From Gemmatimonadales bacterium (GTDB taxonomy: Bacteria > Gemmatimonadota > Gemmatimonadetes > Gemmatimonadales > GWC2-71-9), in assembly GCA_030601605.1 (NCBI GenBank), contig JAUVTI010000063.1:1-10001 (forward strand): a DNA stretch of 10,001 nucleotides, read 5' to 3'. The notes under the pieces are model-generated. The model was not told the DNA's origin, made no database searches, and worked only from the letters and a program-made list of their open reading frames with translations. The translations under genes and the position numbers were made by a program. Shown piece after piece: positions 1 to 5,699 of this stretch (within the stretch, counting starts at the first letter, position 1; every line of letters begins with the position of its first letter).

Positions 1-116
1 AACACGGCGAACGGCAGGCCGCCAAGCAGGGAGACGGCCGAGTAGGCCAGGAACCAGCGCGCCCGCAGCGAGCCCGCGAGCTCGCGCTGCACGAACAGGG
101 CCGCGCGCGCTATCAC
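1..116 (-). CDS. nosY: NosY-like ABC permease, N-terminal fragment cut by the window edge
   Basis: Only the first 38 codons are present; the gene continues beyond the left edge. The reading starts at a GTG (116-114) whose last two bases belong to the TGA of nosF, giving a GTGA overlap, with a GGAG-type ribosome site about 8 bases upstream. The peptide has an N-terminal amphipathic stretch with RELAGSLRARW, then a hydrophobic run beginning FLAYSAVSLLGG, which would be the first membrane helix. NosY permeases characteristically start with an R-E-L...R-x-R-W element before helix 1, and nosY normally follows nosF. NosY is the membrane subunit of the NosDFY transporter that supports assembly of the CuZ centre of N2O reductase. 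Identity rests on this short match and on position, so another ABC-2 type permease cannot be excluded. Confidence 0.75.
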   Translation of the reverse strand, partial: MIARAALFVQRELAGSLRARWFLAYSAVSLLGGLPFAV

Positions 117-1030
117 GACGAGCTCTCCGGCTCGAGCCCGAGCACTCCCTCGAGCAGCTGGTTGAGCGACGGCGTCTCGGTCCAGAAGTCCTCCACCGGG
201 ATTCCCGCGTCCCTCAGCGCCACCAGCACGTCGGCGCGCGCTGCGTGTTCCACGCGCACGCCCAGCGCGGCGCCGTTCGCGCGCACCGTGGAGAGCCGGG
301 CGTCGGCTTCGAGCTGCCGCTGCGCCCGATCTCTGAGCGAGGGCGGCACCTTGAGCCACAGAGTGACCGCGTCCTCCACCCGCTCGCGCAGCTCCTTCAC
401 CTGGCCGTCGAAAGCGATGCGCCCGCCGTGCAGCACCAGAATCCGGTCGGCCACGGCCTCCACGTCGGCGAAGCGGTGTGACGCGAGCAGAATAGTGGTC
501 TCTCCGTCCACTTCCTCGAGCGCGCGCAGGAACTCGCGCCGGGCCTGGTGGTCGAGGTTGGCGGTTGGCTCGTCCAGCAGCAGCAGCGGCACCTCGGCGC
601 CGAGGGCGAGCGCCAGCAGCAGCTTCTGGAGCATGCCGCCGGACAGGGCGCGCACGGGCTTCTCACCGTGCACGTCGAGCGAGAGGCCCAGGGCCGCGAG
701 CCGTCGCTGGACAGCGCCGAGGTCCACTTCGCGCAGGCGTGTGAAGAAGTCCACCACCTCGATGAGCGTACCGTCGAAGTGCGGCGCACGCTGCGGCACG
801 TAACCCAGCTGGCCGCGAGCCTCCCGGCCATGCGCGCGCACGTCGAGCCCCGCGATCTCGAGCTTGCCGTCGAACGGCAACAGCCCCAGGAGGCAGCGCA
901 TGAACGTGGTCTTGCCCGCTCCGTTGAGGCCTAGCAGGGCGACGCGCTCGCCGCGCTCGACGACCAGGTCCAACCCGTCCAGTATGACGTGCCGGCCGTA
1001 GCGCTTGCCGAGCCCGCTCGCCCGGATCAT
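113..1030 (-). CDS. nosF: NosF, ABC transporter ATP-binding protein of the N2O reductase copper-site maturation system
   Basis: A 305-residue ATPase subunit of the NosDFY complex, acting at the cytoplasmic face of the membrane. Complete ABC signatures are visible: Walker A GLNGAGKTT (34-42), Q-loop Gln80, signature LSGGM (129-133), Walker B LLLLDEP with Asp153 and Glu154, and H-loop His185. The last 85 residues form a less conserved tail, as in other NosF-type ATPases of about 300 residues. The ATG overlaps the nosD stop in an ATGA, with a strong GGAGGAGG ribosome site 5 bases upstream inside the nosD end, so translational coupling is likely. The stop overlaps the nosY start. The same frame stays open far upstream into nosD, but the start is set by the ribosome site and by the conserved MIRASGLGKRYG N-terminus. 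General ABC ATPases look alike; the nosF call depends on the nosD and nosZ neighbours. Confidence 0.93.
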   Translation of the reverse strand: MIRASGLGKRYGRHVILDGLDLVVERGERVALLGLNGAGKTTFMRCLLGLLPFDGKLEIAGLDVRAHGREARGQLGYVPQRAPHFDGTLIEVVDFFTRLREVDLGAVQRRLAALGLSLDVHGEKPVRALSGGMLQKLLLALALGAEVPLLLLDEPTANLDHQARREFLRALEEVDGETTILLASHRFADVEAVADRILVLHGGRIAFDGQVKELRERVEDAVTLWLKVPPSLRDRAQRQLEADARLSTVRANGAALGVRVEHAARADVLVALRDAGIPVEDFWTETPSLNQLLEGVLGLEPESSS

Positions 1031-2373
1031 GCGCGCCTCCTCCGCGGCCTGCGCAGCCACGGCACGGTGACGAGCGCGAGCAGCCCCACCGCGAGGAAGC
1101 CGGCCGCCGTACCACGTTGCCCGTTTCCCGTTTCCCGTTTCCCGACGGTTGTCCTCTCGATCCTCGGCGCCGAGTCGATCACGATCGGCTCTGGAACCAG
1201 CAGCGGGAAGACGCGGCTCAGAGTGTTGAGCGCCGTCACGCCGAGGCTGAGGTTGAACACCTGCAGTGCCCGGTGCTTGGCCATCAAGTCGTCGCTCAGG
1301 CGCTCGAAGACGAACGGAGTGTCGCCGCTCCCGTCCCGATCCGCGTCGAAGCCGGCGTACTCGGACCAGTAGTTGCCGCTCCAGTGGTTCCTCATCGCCG
1401 TTCCGCCGCCCGAGACGCCCACGGGCACCACGTTGTCCACCAGCTGGTTGCCCTCGAACCGGTTCGAGTGGACCGACGGCAGCATCCACACGCCGATGTC
1501 GTTGTACGCAATGACGTTGTCGCGGAACACGTTCTCCACGTTCTCGCTGGAGGGCGAGTTGTCGATCGAGATGCCAATTGCGTTCTTGACGAGCACGTTG
1601 CCGATCACCGTGATTCGGTCGGCGTCCTTGAATCCCAGGCCACGGCCCGTCGTGCCTCTCGCCTCGGCGAACAGATTGTTCTCGAACACGATGTCGTTGG
1701 AGTACATGATGAATGCGCCCACGTGGTTCGCGCGGAACTCGTTCCCCTCGAACCGGTTGTGGTCGCTGTACATGTAGTGCACGCCGTAGCGCGAGTCGCT
1801 CACCCGGTTGTCCAGCACCTCGGTGCCGTCCGAAAACCAGATCACGAGGTCGCGCACGCGGCTGAGCTCGTTGCCGATCAGGAGGCCGTTGTGGCTGTAC
1901 CACAGGCGTATGCCGTCGCCCCGGAGCGGCATTGCCAGGTTCTTGCCTTCGATCGTGTTGCCGCGGATGACGGCGTCGTGGCTCTGCTTGAGGTAGATGC
2001 CGAACAGGACGTCCTCGAAGCGACAGTCCTCTACGACGATCCCCGGCGCCTCGGTTGCGAGGATCCCTGCACCTTCGCGTGACTGGTCGGCGCCCGAGCC
2101 ACGGATCGTGAACCCCCGGATGACCACCGCGGGAGCGTTCACGAAGAGCACGATGCCGCGCCCGTCTCCGTCCAGAACCGCGCCCGGCTCGCCGAGCAGC
2201 GCGACCGGCTTGTCGATGACCGGGTGCTCGTGGTACACACCGGCGGTCACGCGGATGGTGTCACCGGGCCCGGCGGCCGCGAGCGCGTCACTGATGGAGC
2301 GGTGGGAGCCGTCCGGTCCGACGACGAGCTGAGTCGTCTGGAGGGCGAGGAGCAGCGCGGCGCTGAGAATCAC
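1027..2373 (-). CDS. nosD: NosD, periplasmic beta-helix protein for N2O reductase maturation, with C-terminal membrane anchor
   Basis: A protein of about 448 residues built of right-handed beta-helix (CASH/parallel beta-helix) repeats. Recurrent N-x-F/I/V and G-I/V motifs appear throughout, for example VIRGNTIEG, HNRFEGNEFRAN, NDIVFENNLF and HSNRFEGNQLVDN, ending in the NosD-typical GNYWSEYAGFDADRDGSGDTP region. NosD works with NosF and NosY in copper-site maturation of NosZ outside the cytoplasm. The N-terminus has a hydrophobic export signal (ILSAALLLAL). The C-terminus carries a predicted helix (about 423-440) and an arginine-rich tail, suggesting membrane anchoring. I chose the GTG at 2373 because it overlaps the upstream TGA as GTGA, like the next two junctions. 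A GTG at 2403 would add ten residues (MAPLERDPGG) and cannot be excluded. A heptanucleotide repeat lies just before the anchor. Confidence 0.93.
   Translation of the reverse strand: MILSAALLLALQTTQLVVGPDGSHRSISDALAAAGPGDTIRVTAGVYHEHPVIDKPVALLGEPGAVLDGDGRGIVLFVNAPAVVIRGFTIRGSGADQSREGAGILATEAPGIVVEDCRFEDVLFGIYLKQSHDAVIRGNTIEGKNLAMPLRGDGIRLWYSHNGLLIGNELSRVRDLVIWFSDGTEVLDNRVSDSRYGVHYMYSDHNRFEGNEFRANHVGAFIMYSNDIVFENNLFAEARGTTGRGLGFKDADRITVIGNVLVKNAIGISIDNSPSSENVENVFRDNVIAYNDIGVWMLPSVHSNRFEGNQLVDNVVPVGVSGGGTAMRNHWSGNYWSEYAGFDADRDGSGDTPFVFERLSDDLMAKHRALQVFNLSLGVTALNTLSRVFPLLVPEPIVIDSAPRIERTTVGKRETGNGQRGTAAGFLAVGLLALVTVPWLRRPRRRRA
1120..1144 (-). repeat. GGGAAAC heptanucleotide tandem repeat inside the nosD 3' end
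   Basis: On the plus strand CCCGTTT occurs three times in exact tandem (1120-1126, 1127-1133, 1134-1140), followed by a partial CCCG. In nosD this encodes a low-complexity linker, GKRETGNG, between the beta-helix and the C-terminal membrane segment. Seven is not a multiple of three, so each 21 bases encode one heptapeptide; a gain or loss of one unit would shift the frame and destroy the anchor and the coupling to nosF. Confidence 0.9.
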
Positions 2374-2975
2374 TCCGCCGGGGTCCCTTTCAAGCGGCGC
2401 CACTCGAGAAACACGATGATCGGACCCATCGCTCCCACCACGCCCATGATGATCGCGCCCAGAGCCGGCCAGCTGGACACGGTGAACTGCCCCACGTGAG
2501 TCACGCCGATGAAGTGGGGCGTGAACGGGGCGATGTTAAGCGGCGCCTCGGGAGCAAGGTCGTGGCCGTATTGATATAACCAGTGCTGCAACGAGTAGAG
2601 CATCACGGCGCCGAACACCACGAAGTCGATCCATCCGATGGCGGCGATTGCCATGCGGCCGACCAGTGCAGTGAGCATGGCGAACATCAGGAACCGCAGG
2701 ATGAAGAACGGGATGAAGCGGAACTCGGGGAACTCGTCGGCTTCGATCGCGTGCATCCCGATGTAGTGGTTGAGGAGGTTCACCTCGCCTACGTCCCCGG
2801 CCACCGTGTTCGGGTAGATCTTGAGCGCGAGCCCGTCGGGATACTGCGGGGCCTTGAGCCCGATCGTCCACGTCGGCAGGAAGATGCATGGCACCAGGGC
2901 CAGCGCGGTGACGACCATGAGGACACGGCTCCTGCGGGACAGGCCACCCTGGAAGAACGCCGTTACTCTATCCAT
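2370..2975 (-). CDS. nosB: NosB-like integral membrane protein downstream of nosZ
   Basis: A 201-residue membrane protein with about four predicted helices (roughly residues 18-38, 85-106, 108-129 and 168-190) and a conserved-looking extracytoplasmic segment YPDGLALKIYPNT...EVNLLNHYIGMH (about 45-75). Several His and Met residues (H70, M74, H75, H131, H138, H154, H160) near membrane boundaries could bind haem or metal, which is inference. In clade II nos clusters the gene immediately downstream of nosZ, called nosB, encodes a membrane protein of unknown function; position and topology here match. It sits 97 bases after nosZ, across a structured intercistronic region, and its TGA overlaps the nosD GTG. 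The ATG at 2975 is preceded only by a weak ribosome site. Biochemical function is unknown, and the nosB name rests on context more than on a motif. Confidence 0.8.
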   Translation of the reverse strand: MDRVTAFFQGGLSRRSRVLMVVTALALVPCIFLPTWTIGLKAPQYPDGLALKIYPNTVAGDVGEVNLLNHYIGMHAIEADEFPEFRFIPFFILRFLMFAMLTALVGRMAIAAIGWIDFVVFGAVMLYSLQHWLYQYGHDLAPEAPLNIAPFTPHFIGVTHVGQFTVSSWPALGAIIMGVVGAMGPIIVFLEWRRLKGTPAE

Positions 2976-3003
2976 GAGAATCTCGAAGGGCTAGCGGTTG
3001 TGA

Positions 3004-3060
3004 GGATGCCTCGGGGCATCCCCTCCGCCCGCTCGGAACCGCGGAGGGAGGGGAATGCCC
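3004..3060 (-). promoter_or_regulatory. Structured intercistronic region between nosZ and the NosB-like gene
   Basis: Two hairpins lie back to back. One has a 7-base stem (GGATGCC 3004-3010 with GGCATCC 3015-3021, 4-base loop). The other has an 8-base stem (CCCTCCGC 3021-3028 with GCGGAGGG 3041-3048). An alternative pairing of 3014-3019 (GGGCAT) with 3055-3060 (ATGCCC) would break the first hairpin. No run of T follows on the transcribed strand, so a simple intrinsic terminator is unlikely; RNA processing, stabilisation of the nosZ message or attenuation are possible. Confidence 0.55.
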
Positions 3061-3072
3061 ATGGGTAGGAAA

Positions 3073-5034
3073 CTACCCGCGAGGCTCTACGAGCAGGTAG
3101 CCCATCATCTCCAGGTGGAGAGCGGAGCAGAACTCGGTGCAGTAGAACGGGAAGACTCCCGCCTTGTCCGCCACGAACTCGACGGTCTGCGCCTCACCGG
3201 GCTCGATGCTCAGGTTGATGTTGTACTTCGAGATGCCGAAGCCGTGCGTGGCATCGAACGCCTGCTCGATGTTCGTGATGTGGATGATCACGCGGTCACC
3301 TTCGCGCACCCTGATGTACTCCGGGTTGAAGTGGCTGCGGATCGCCGTCATCCGCACGGTGACCGTGTTGCCCCTCCGCGAAACGCCCTCCTGTCCGGCC
3401 AGCACGGCGTCGCTCGACAGAGACATCGTAGCCGGGCTCCAGCCGACCTCGGGATACACCCGGAACGCCTCGAGCTTGTCGGCCTTGATGATCTGGGCGT
3501 AGTGCGGCTCCCCGATGCCGATCGGCATGTCGTAGAGCAGCTGCATCTCATCGCCCTCGATGTCGATGAGCTGGAAGTTCTGGGGCAGTAGCGGTCCGAC
3601 CTCGTTGAATCGGTCCAGCGACCACTTGTTCATCGCCACCAGATACTTGCCGTCCGGCGACTTGGTGTCGCCCTCGGCCGTCGCCAGGTGGCCCACGTTG
3701 TAGTGCACGCTGATGTCGTCCACGACCTCCAGCGGGTCGAGGCACCATTTGGTGACCTTGGTATCGAGGAAGATCGAGGTGTAGGCGCAGCCCTTGTCGT
3801 CGAACTGGGTGTGCAACGGGCCCAGTCCCACCTCGAGCTGGCCCTCGATGACCGAGGCAAAATCGAGGATCGGCACGCCGTAGGAATCGTGGCCGGTGAA
3901 CGAGCCGGCGTCGATCGCCTGCTTCATCTTCTCCCATGAGTAGATGGTGACGGTCGGATCCAGTTTGCCCGACACCACGACGAACCGGCCGTCGGGGGTG
4001 ACGTCGGCTCCGTGCGGGCTCTTGGGCTCGGGCACGAGGTAGAGAAGCCCCTGCTCGATCGCGACCTCGATGGGGATGATCCGGCGGCCGTTGCGAGTGC
4101 GGGTCATGCCGCGCTGCGCAGCGACCTCGGCTGCCTTCTCCCAGTTGATGATGTGCATGTAGTCCATGTCGTTCTGGGACGCCCCGCTCTCGAACGGCGG
4201 ATTGCCGTCCTCCACTCCGCCGGTGGCCATCTCGGTGTTGAACGAGTTGAGGAACACCCAGCCGAACGACGGGCCCTTGCCCGCGTCGGAGAGGTCATGC
4301 CAGTACGGCGGGAGCTCGATCGAGAAGCTCCGGCCCTCGTCGATCCGGCCGGCTTCGCGGTCGAACTTCCACAGGGTCACGAGACCGCGGTAGTCCTCCT
4401 GGTAGCGGCTCTCGTCGGCGTAGTCCGTCCACAGCGGTATCGAGTACTGCGCAGCCTCGATCACGTACTCGGTATTGGGGGTGACGAAGGCGCCGCCGTG
4501 GTTGGTGCCCATGTTCTCGTTCGTGACGATCTGCTTGGTCTCGAAGTCACGCAGGTCGATCAGGGCGATGCGCGGGTTGGCCTTGTCGTTGATGAACAGG
4601 AACTCGCCGTCGTAGTCGCCGTCGGTCTCTGACAGCGCCGGGTGGTGGCTGTCACCCCAGGAGAGGTCGTGCCCGGCCATGCCGGCGCCCGCCAGCATCT
4701 CCTGGTGGTCCACCGAGCCGTACCCGTAGCCCTGCCACGGCTCCGGCGTGAAGACTGCGATGACCTTGAGCAACCGCATCGACGGGACGCCGATCACGAC
4801 TACCTGCCCGGAGTGGCCGCCCGAGCCGAACATGATGTACTCGTCGAACTTCCCCGTCGGCTGGTAGGTCTTGACGGCGGCGACGACATCAGCCTCGGTC
4901 AGACCGCGCGCGCGCGCGATCGCACCCACATCGGAGCTGCCACCGGGGCCGGCGCAGGATCCGAGCCCCACGACCGCTGCCACCGCCACGACGGCGGTGA
5001 ACGTCAGGGCCCAGAGATAGCGTTTGGAACGCAT
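3073..5034 (-). CDS. nosZ: Nitrous oxide reductase NosZ, clade II, putative lipoprotein
   Basis: A 653-residue copper enzyme that reduces N2O to N2 outside the cytoplasm as the terminal step of denitrification. All seven expected CuZ histidine positions are seen: H130 and H131 (DSHHP), H179 (TNHGG), H341 (SPHGAD), H408 (GPLHT), H449 (VGHLA) and H511 (GEPHY). The C-terminal cupredoxin domain carries the CuA ligands H597, C632, C636, H640 and M643 in CTEFCSALHLEM. The ATG at 5034 is preceded by AGGGGGGA at 8-base spacing. The signal peptide (residues 1-26) ends in LGSC with Cys27, a plausible lipobox followed by a Gly/Ser-rich linker, so the enzyme may be lipid-anchored. SKRYLW only loosely resembles a Tat motif; Sec export fits clade II. 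The open frame extends 35 codons upstream through the promoter region, which I exclude. Divergent from the Rrf2 regulator gene. Confidence 0.97.
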   Translation of the reverse strand: MRSKRYLWALTFTAVVAVAAVVGLGSCAGPGGSSDVGAIARARGLTEADVVAAVKTYQPTGKFDEYIMFGSGGHSGQVVVIGVPSMRLLKVIAVFTPEPWQGYGYGSVDHQEMLAGAGMAGHDLSWGDSHHPALSETDGDYDGEFLFINDKANPRIALIDLRDFETKQIVTNENMGTNHGGAFVTPNTEYVIEAAQYSIPLWTDYADESRYQEDYRGLVTLWKFDREAGRIDEGRSFSIELPPYWHDLSDAGKGPSFGWVFLNSFNTEMATGGVEDGNPPFESGASQNDMDYMHIINWEKAAEVAAQRGMTRTRNGRRIIPIEVAIEQGLLYLVPEPKSPHGADVTPDGRFVVVSGKLDPTVTIYSWEKMKQAIDAGSFTGHDSYGVPILDFASVIEGQLEVGLGPLHTQFDDKGCAYTSIFLDTKVTKWCLDPLEVVDDISVHYNVGHLATAEGDTKSPDGKYLVAMNKWSLDRFNEVGPLLPQNFQLIDIEGDEMQLLYDMPIGIGEPHYAQIIKADKLEAFRVYPEVGWSPATMSLSSDAVLAGQEGVSRRGNTVTVRMTAIRSHFNPEYIRVREGDRVIIHITNIEQAFDATHGFGISKYNINLSIEPGEAQTVEFVADKAGVFPFYCTEFCSALHLEMMGYLLVEPRG

Positions 5035-5042
5035 GTGTCGAA

Positions 5043-5050
5043 TCCCCCCT
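5043..5050 (-). promoter_or_regulatory. nosZ ribosome binding site
   Basis: The minus strand reads AGGGGGGA, 8 bases before the ATG at 5034. It fixes the nosZ start in preference to upstream in-frame codons. Confidence 0.75.
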
Positions 5051-5080
5051 GGAACGTGTAAAGTGATCGCTTGTCTCGAC

Positions 5081-5097
5081 GATAATACGATATTATC
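5081..5097. promoter_or_regulatory. Candidate operator: perfect inverted repeat in the nosZ/rrf2 divergent promoter region
   Basis: GATAATA-CGA-TATTATC is a perfect 7-base inverted repeat around a 3-base centre, in an AT-rich island within GC-rich DNA. It covers the predicted nosZ -10 element and the -35 region of the predicted rrf2 promoter. Size and symmetry suit a dimeric regulator, and the adjacent Rrf2 protein is the obvious candidate. It does not match the FNR/Dnr consensus (TTGAT-N4-ATCAA). Confidence 0.6.
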
Positions 5098-5110
5098 ATG
5101 AGAATGTCGT
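5082..5110 (-). promoter_or_regulatory. Predicted nosZ promoter
   Basis: On the minus strand ACGACA (5110-5105, 4 of 6 to TTGACA) and TATTAT (5087-5082, 5 of 6 to TATAAT) are separated by exactly 17 bases, which would start transcription near 5075 and give a leader of about 40 bases. The -10 element lies inside the inverted repeat 5081-5097, so a protein bound there should block RNA polymerase. Read by eye only. Confidence 0.5.
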
Positions 5111-5119
5111 GAATATAAT
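5091..5119 (+). promoter_or_regulatory. Predicted rrf2 regulator promoter
   Basis: A perfect TATAAT at 5114-5119 lies 45 bases before the regulator ATG. The -35 region at 17-base spacing (5091-5096, TATTAT) is a poor match and falls within the inverted repeat, so this promoter may be weak or regulator-dependent. The expected leader contains GGGGG (5129-5133) and CCCCC (5140-5144), which can form a small stem. Confidence 0.45.
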
Positions 5120-5163
5120 CCCCAGACAGGGGGCTGCAACCCCCGCCCCCCGGAGTCTCACAG

Positions 5164-5601
5164 ATGCTATCGGGAACCGCTGAGTACGCCCTGAGCGCCG
5201 TGGTCTGCCTCGCCCGGCAGCCGAATCACGCTCCCGTCCGGGCCAGCGACCTGGCCGCCTCCGTAAACGTGCCCCGCAACTACCTGGGGAAGGTCCTGCA
5301 CGACCTGGTTCGGGCCGGCATCCTCAAGTCGACGCGGGGCAAGAACGGCGGATTCCAGCTGGCGGTGGAGCCGGGCGACCTGACGCTGCTCCAGATCGTG
5401 AGCCTGTTCGACCAGATCGGCGAGCGCCGCCGTTGCCTGCTGGGGCGGCCGGAGTGCTCCGAGAGCGATCCCTGTCCGGTGCACCACCGCTGGAAGGAGT
5501 GCGCGGATCAAGTGCAGAGGTTCTTCACCGAGACCACGGTCGCGGATGTGCTGGATGGAGGGACTCTGGAGGGCGGCGCCACACCGATGCCCTGTGGCTG
5601 A
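5164..5601 (+). CDS. Rrf2-family transcriptional regulator with three-cysteine Fe-S motif (NsrR/IscR-like)
   Basis: A 145-residue winged-helix regulator. The N-terminus (MLSGTAEYALSAVVCLA) and helix-turn-helix to wing region (VPRNYLGKVLHDLVRAGILKS then RGKNGGFQLA, about 36-68) are typical of Rrf2 proteins. Three cysteines at 91, 98 and 104 (C-x6-C-x5-C) match the spacing used by family members such as NsrR and IscR to bind an Fe-S cluster. C113 and C144 are additional. GGAG sits 8 bases before the ATG. It is transcribed away from nosZ across a 129-base region holding a perfect palindrome, so it probably controls nosZ and itself. Members of this family sense NO, Fe-S status, iron or redox. NO sensing by an NsrR-like protein would suit a nos locus but is inference, and I do not assign a gene name. 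Confidence 0.92.
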   Translation: MLSGTAEYALSAVVCLARQPNHAPVRASDLAASVNVPRNYLGKVLHDLVRAGILKSTRGKNGGFQLAVEPGDLTLLQIVSLFDQIGERRRCLLGRPECSESDPCPVHHRWKECADQVQRFFTETTVADVLDGGTLEGGATPMPCG

Positions 5602-5609
5602 GGAACGCC

Positions 5610-5677
5610 CAGACGCTCGGCGGTTCTCCACCGGTGGGTGACGTGCGCCACCCACAGAGAGAACCACCGAGCGTCTG
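5610..5677. terminator. Long hairpin between convergent genes, probable bidirectional terminator
   Basis: A 19-base inverted repeat (5610-5628 with 5659-5677, one mismatch at 5621/5666) encloses a second perfect 7-base stem (GTGGGTG 5634-5640 with CACCCAC 5649-5655). It occupies most of the gap between the ends of the Rrf2 gene and the cytochrome c lipoprotein gene, where a shared terminator is expected. There is no obvious T-run on either side, so it may act as a processing or stability element, or be a palindromic repeat. Confidence 0.65.
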
Positions 5678-5699
5678 ACTGTCGAGCGGCGGTTGTCAG

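Noticed and set aside
1031..1903. Upstream extension of the nosF frame across nosD on the same strand
   Set aside because: It is open only because GC-rich DNA has few stops; the peptide is Arg-rich low complexity, and nosF has a clear start at 1030 with a strong ribosome site.
1117..2082. Long plus-strand open frame opposite nosD
   Set aside because: It is the antisense shadow of nosD; its Val/His/Arg-rich composition matches no family I recognise.
3055..3591. Plus-strand open frame opposite the 3' end of nosZ
   Set aside because: Overlaps the CuA-coding part of nosZ and has shadow-type composition.
4012..4632. Plus-strand open frame opposite nosZ
   Set aside because: Antisense shadow of nosZ without domain features or a convincing ribosome site.
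4999..5028. Twin-arginine signal in NosZ (SKRYLW)
   Set aside because: It lacks the RR pair; a KR variant is possible, but the lipobox and clade II affinity make Sec export more likely.
5071..5085. FNR/Dnr-like site upstream of nosZ (TTGTC-N4-CGATA)
   Set aside because: The second half-site matches poorly, so the expected inverted symmetry is lacking.
5035..5139. N-terminal extension of NosZ by 35 residues
   Set aside because: It would remove the signal peptide from the N-terminus and translate the AT-rich promoter region; the ribosome site supports the ATG at 5034.
5610..5677. Insertion sequence or MITE ends
   Set aside because: No transposase and no flanking target duplication seen; terminator or processing hairpin is simpler.
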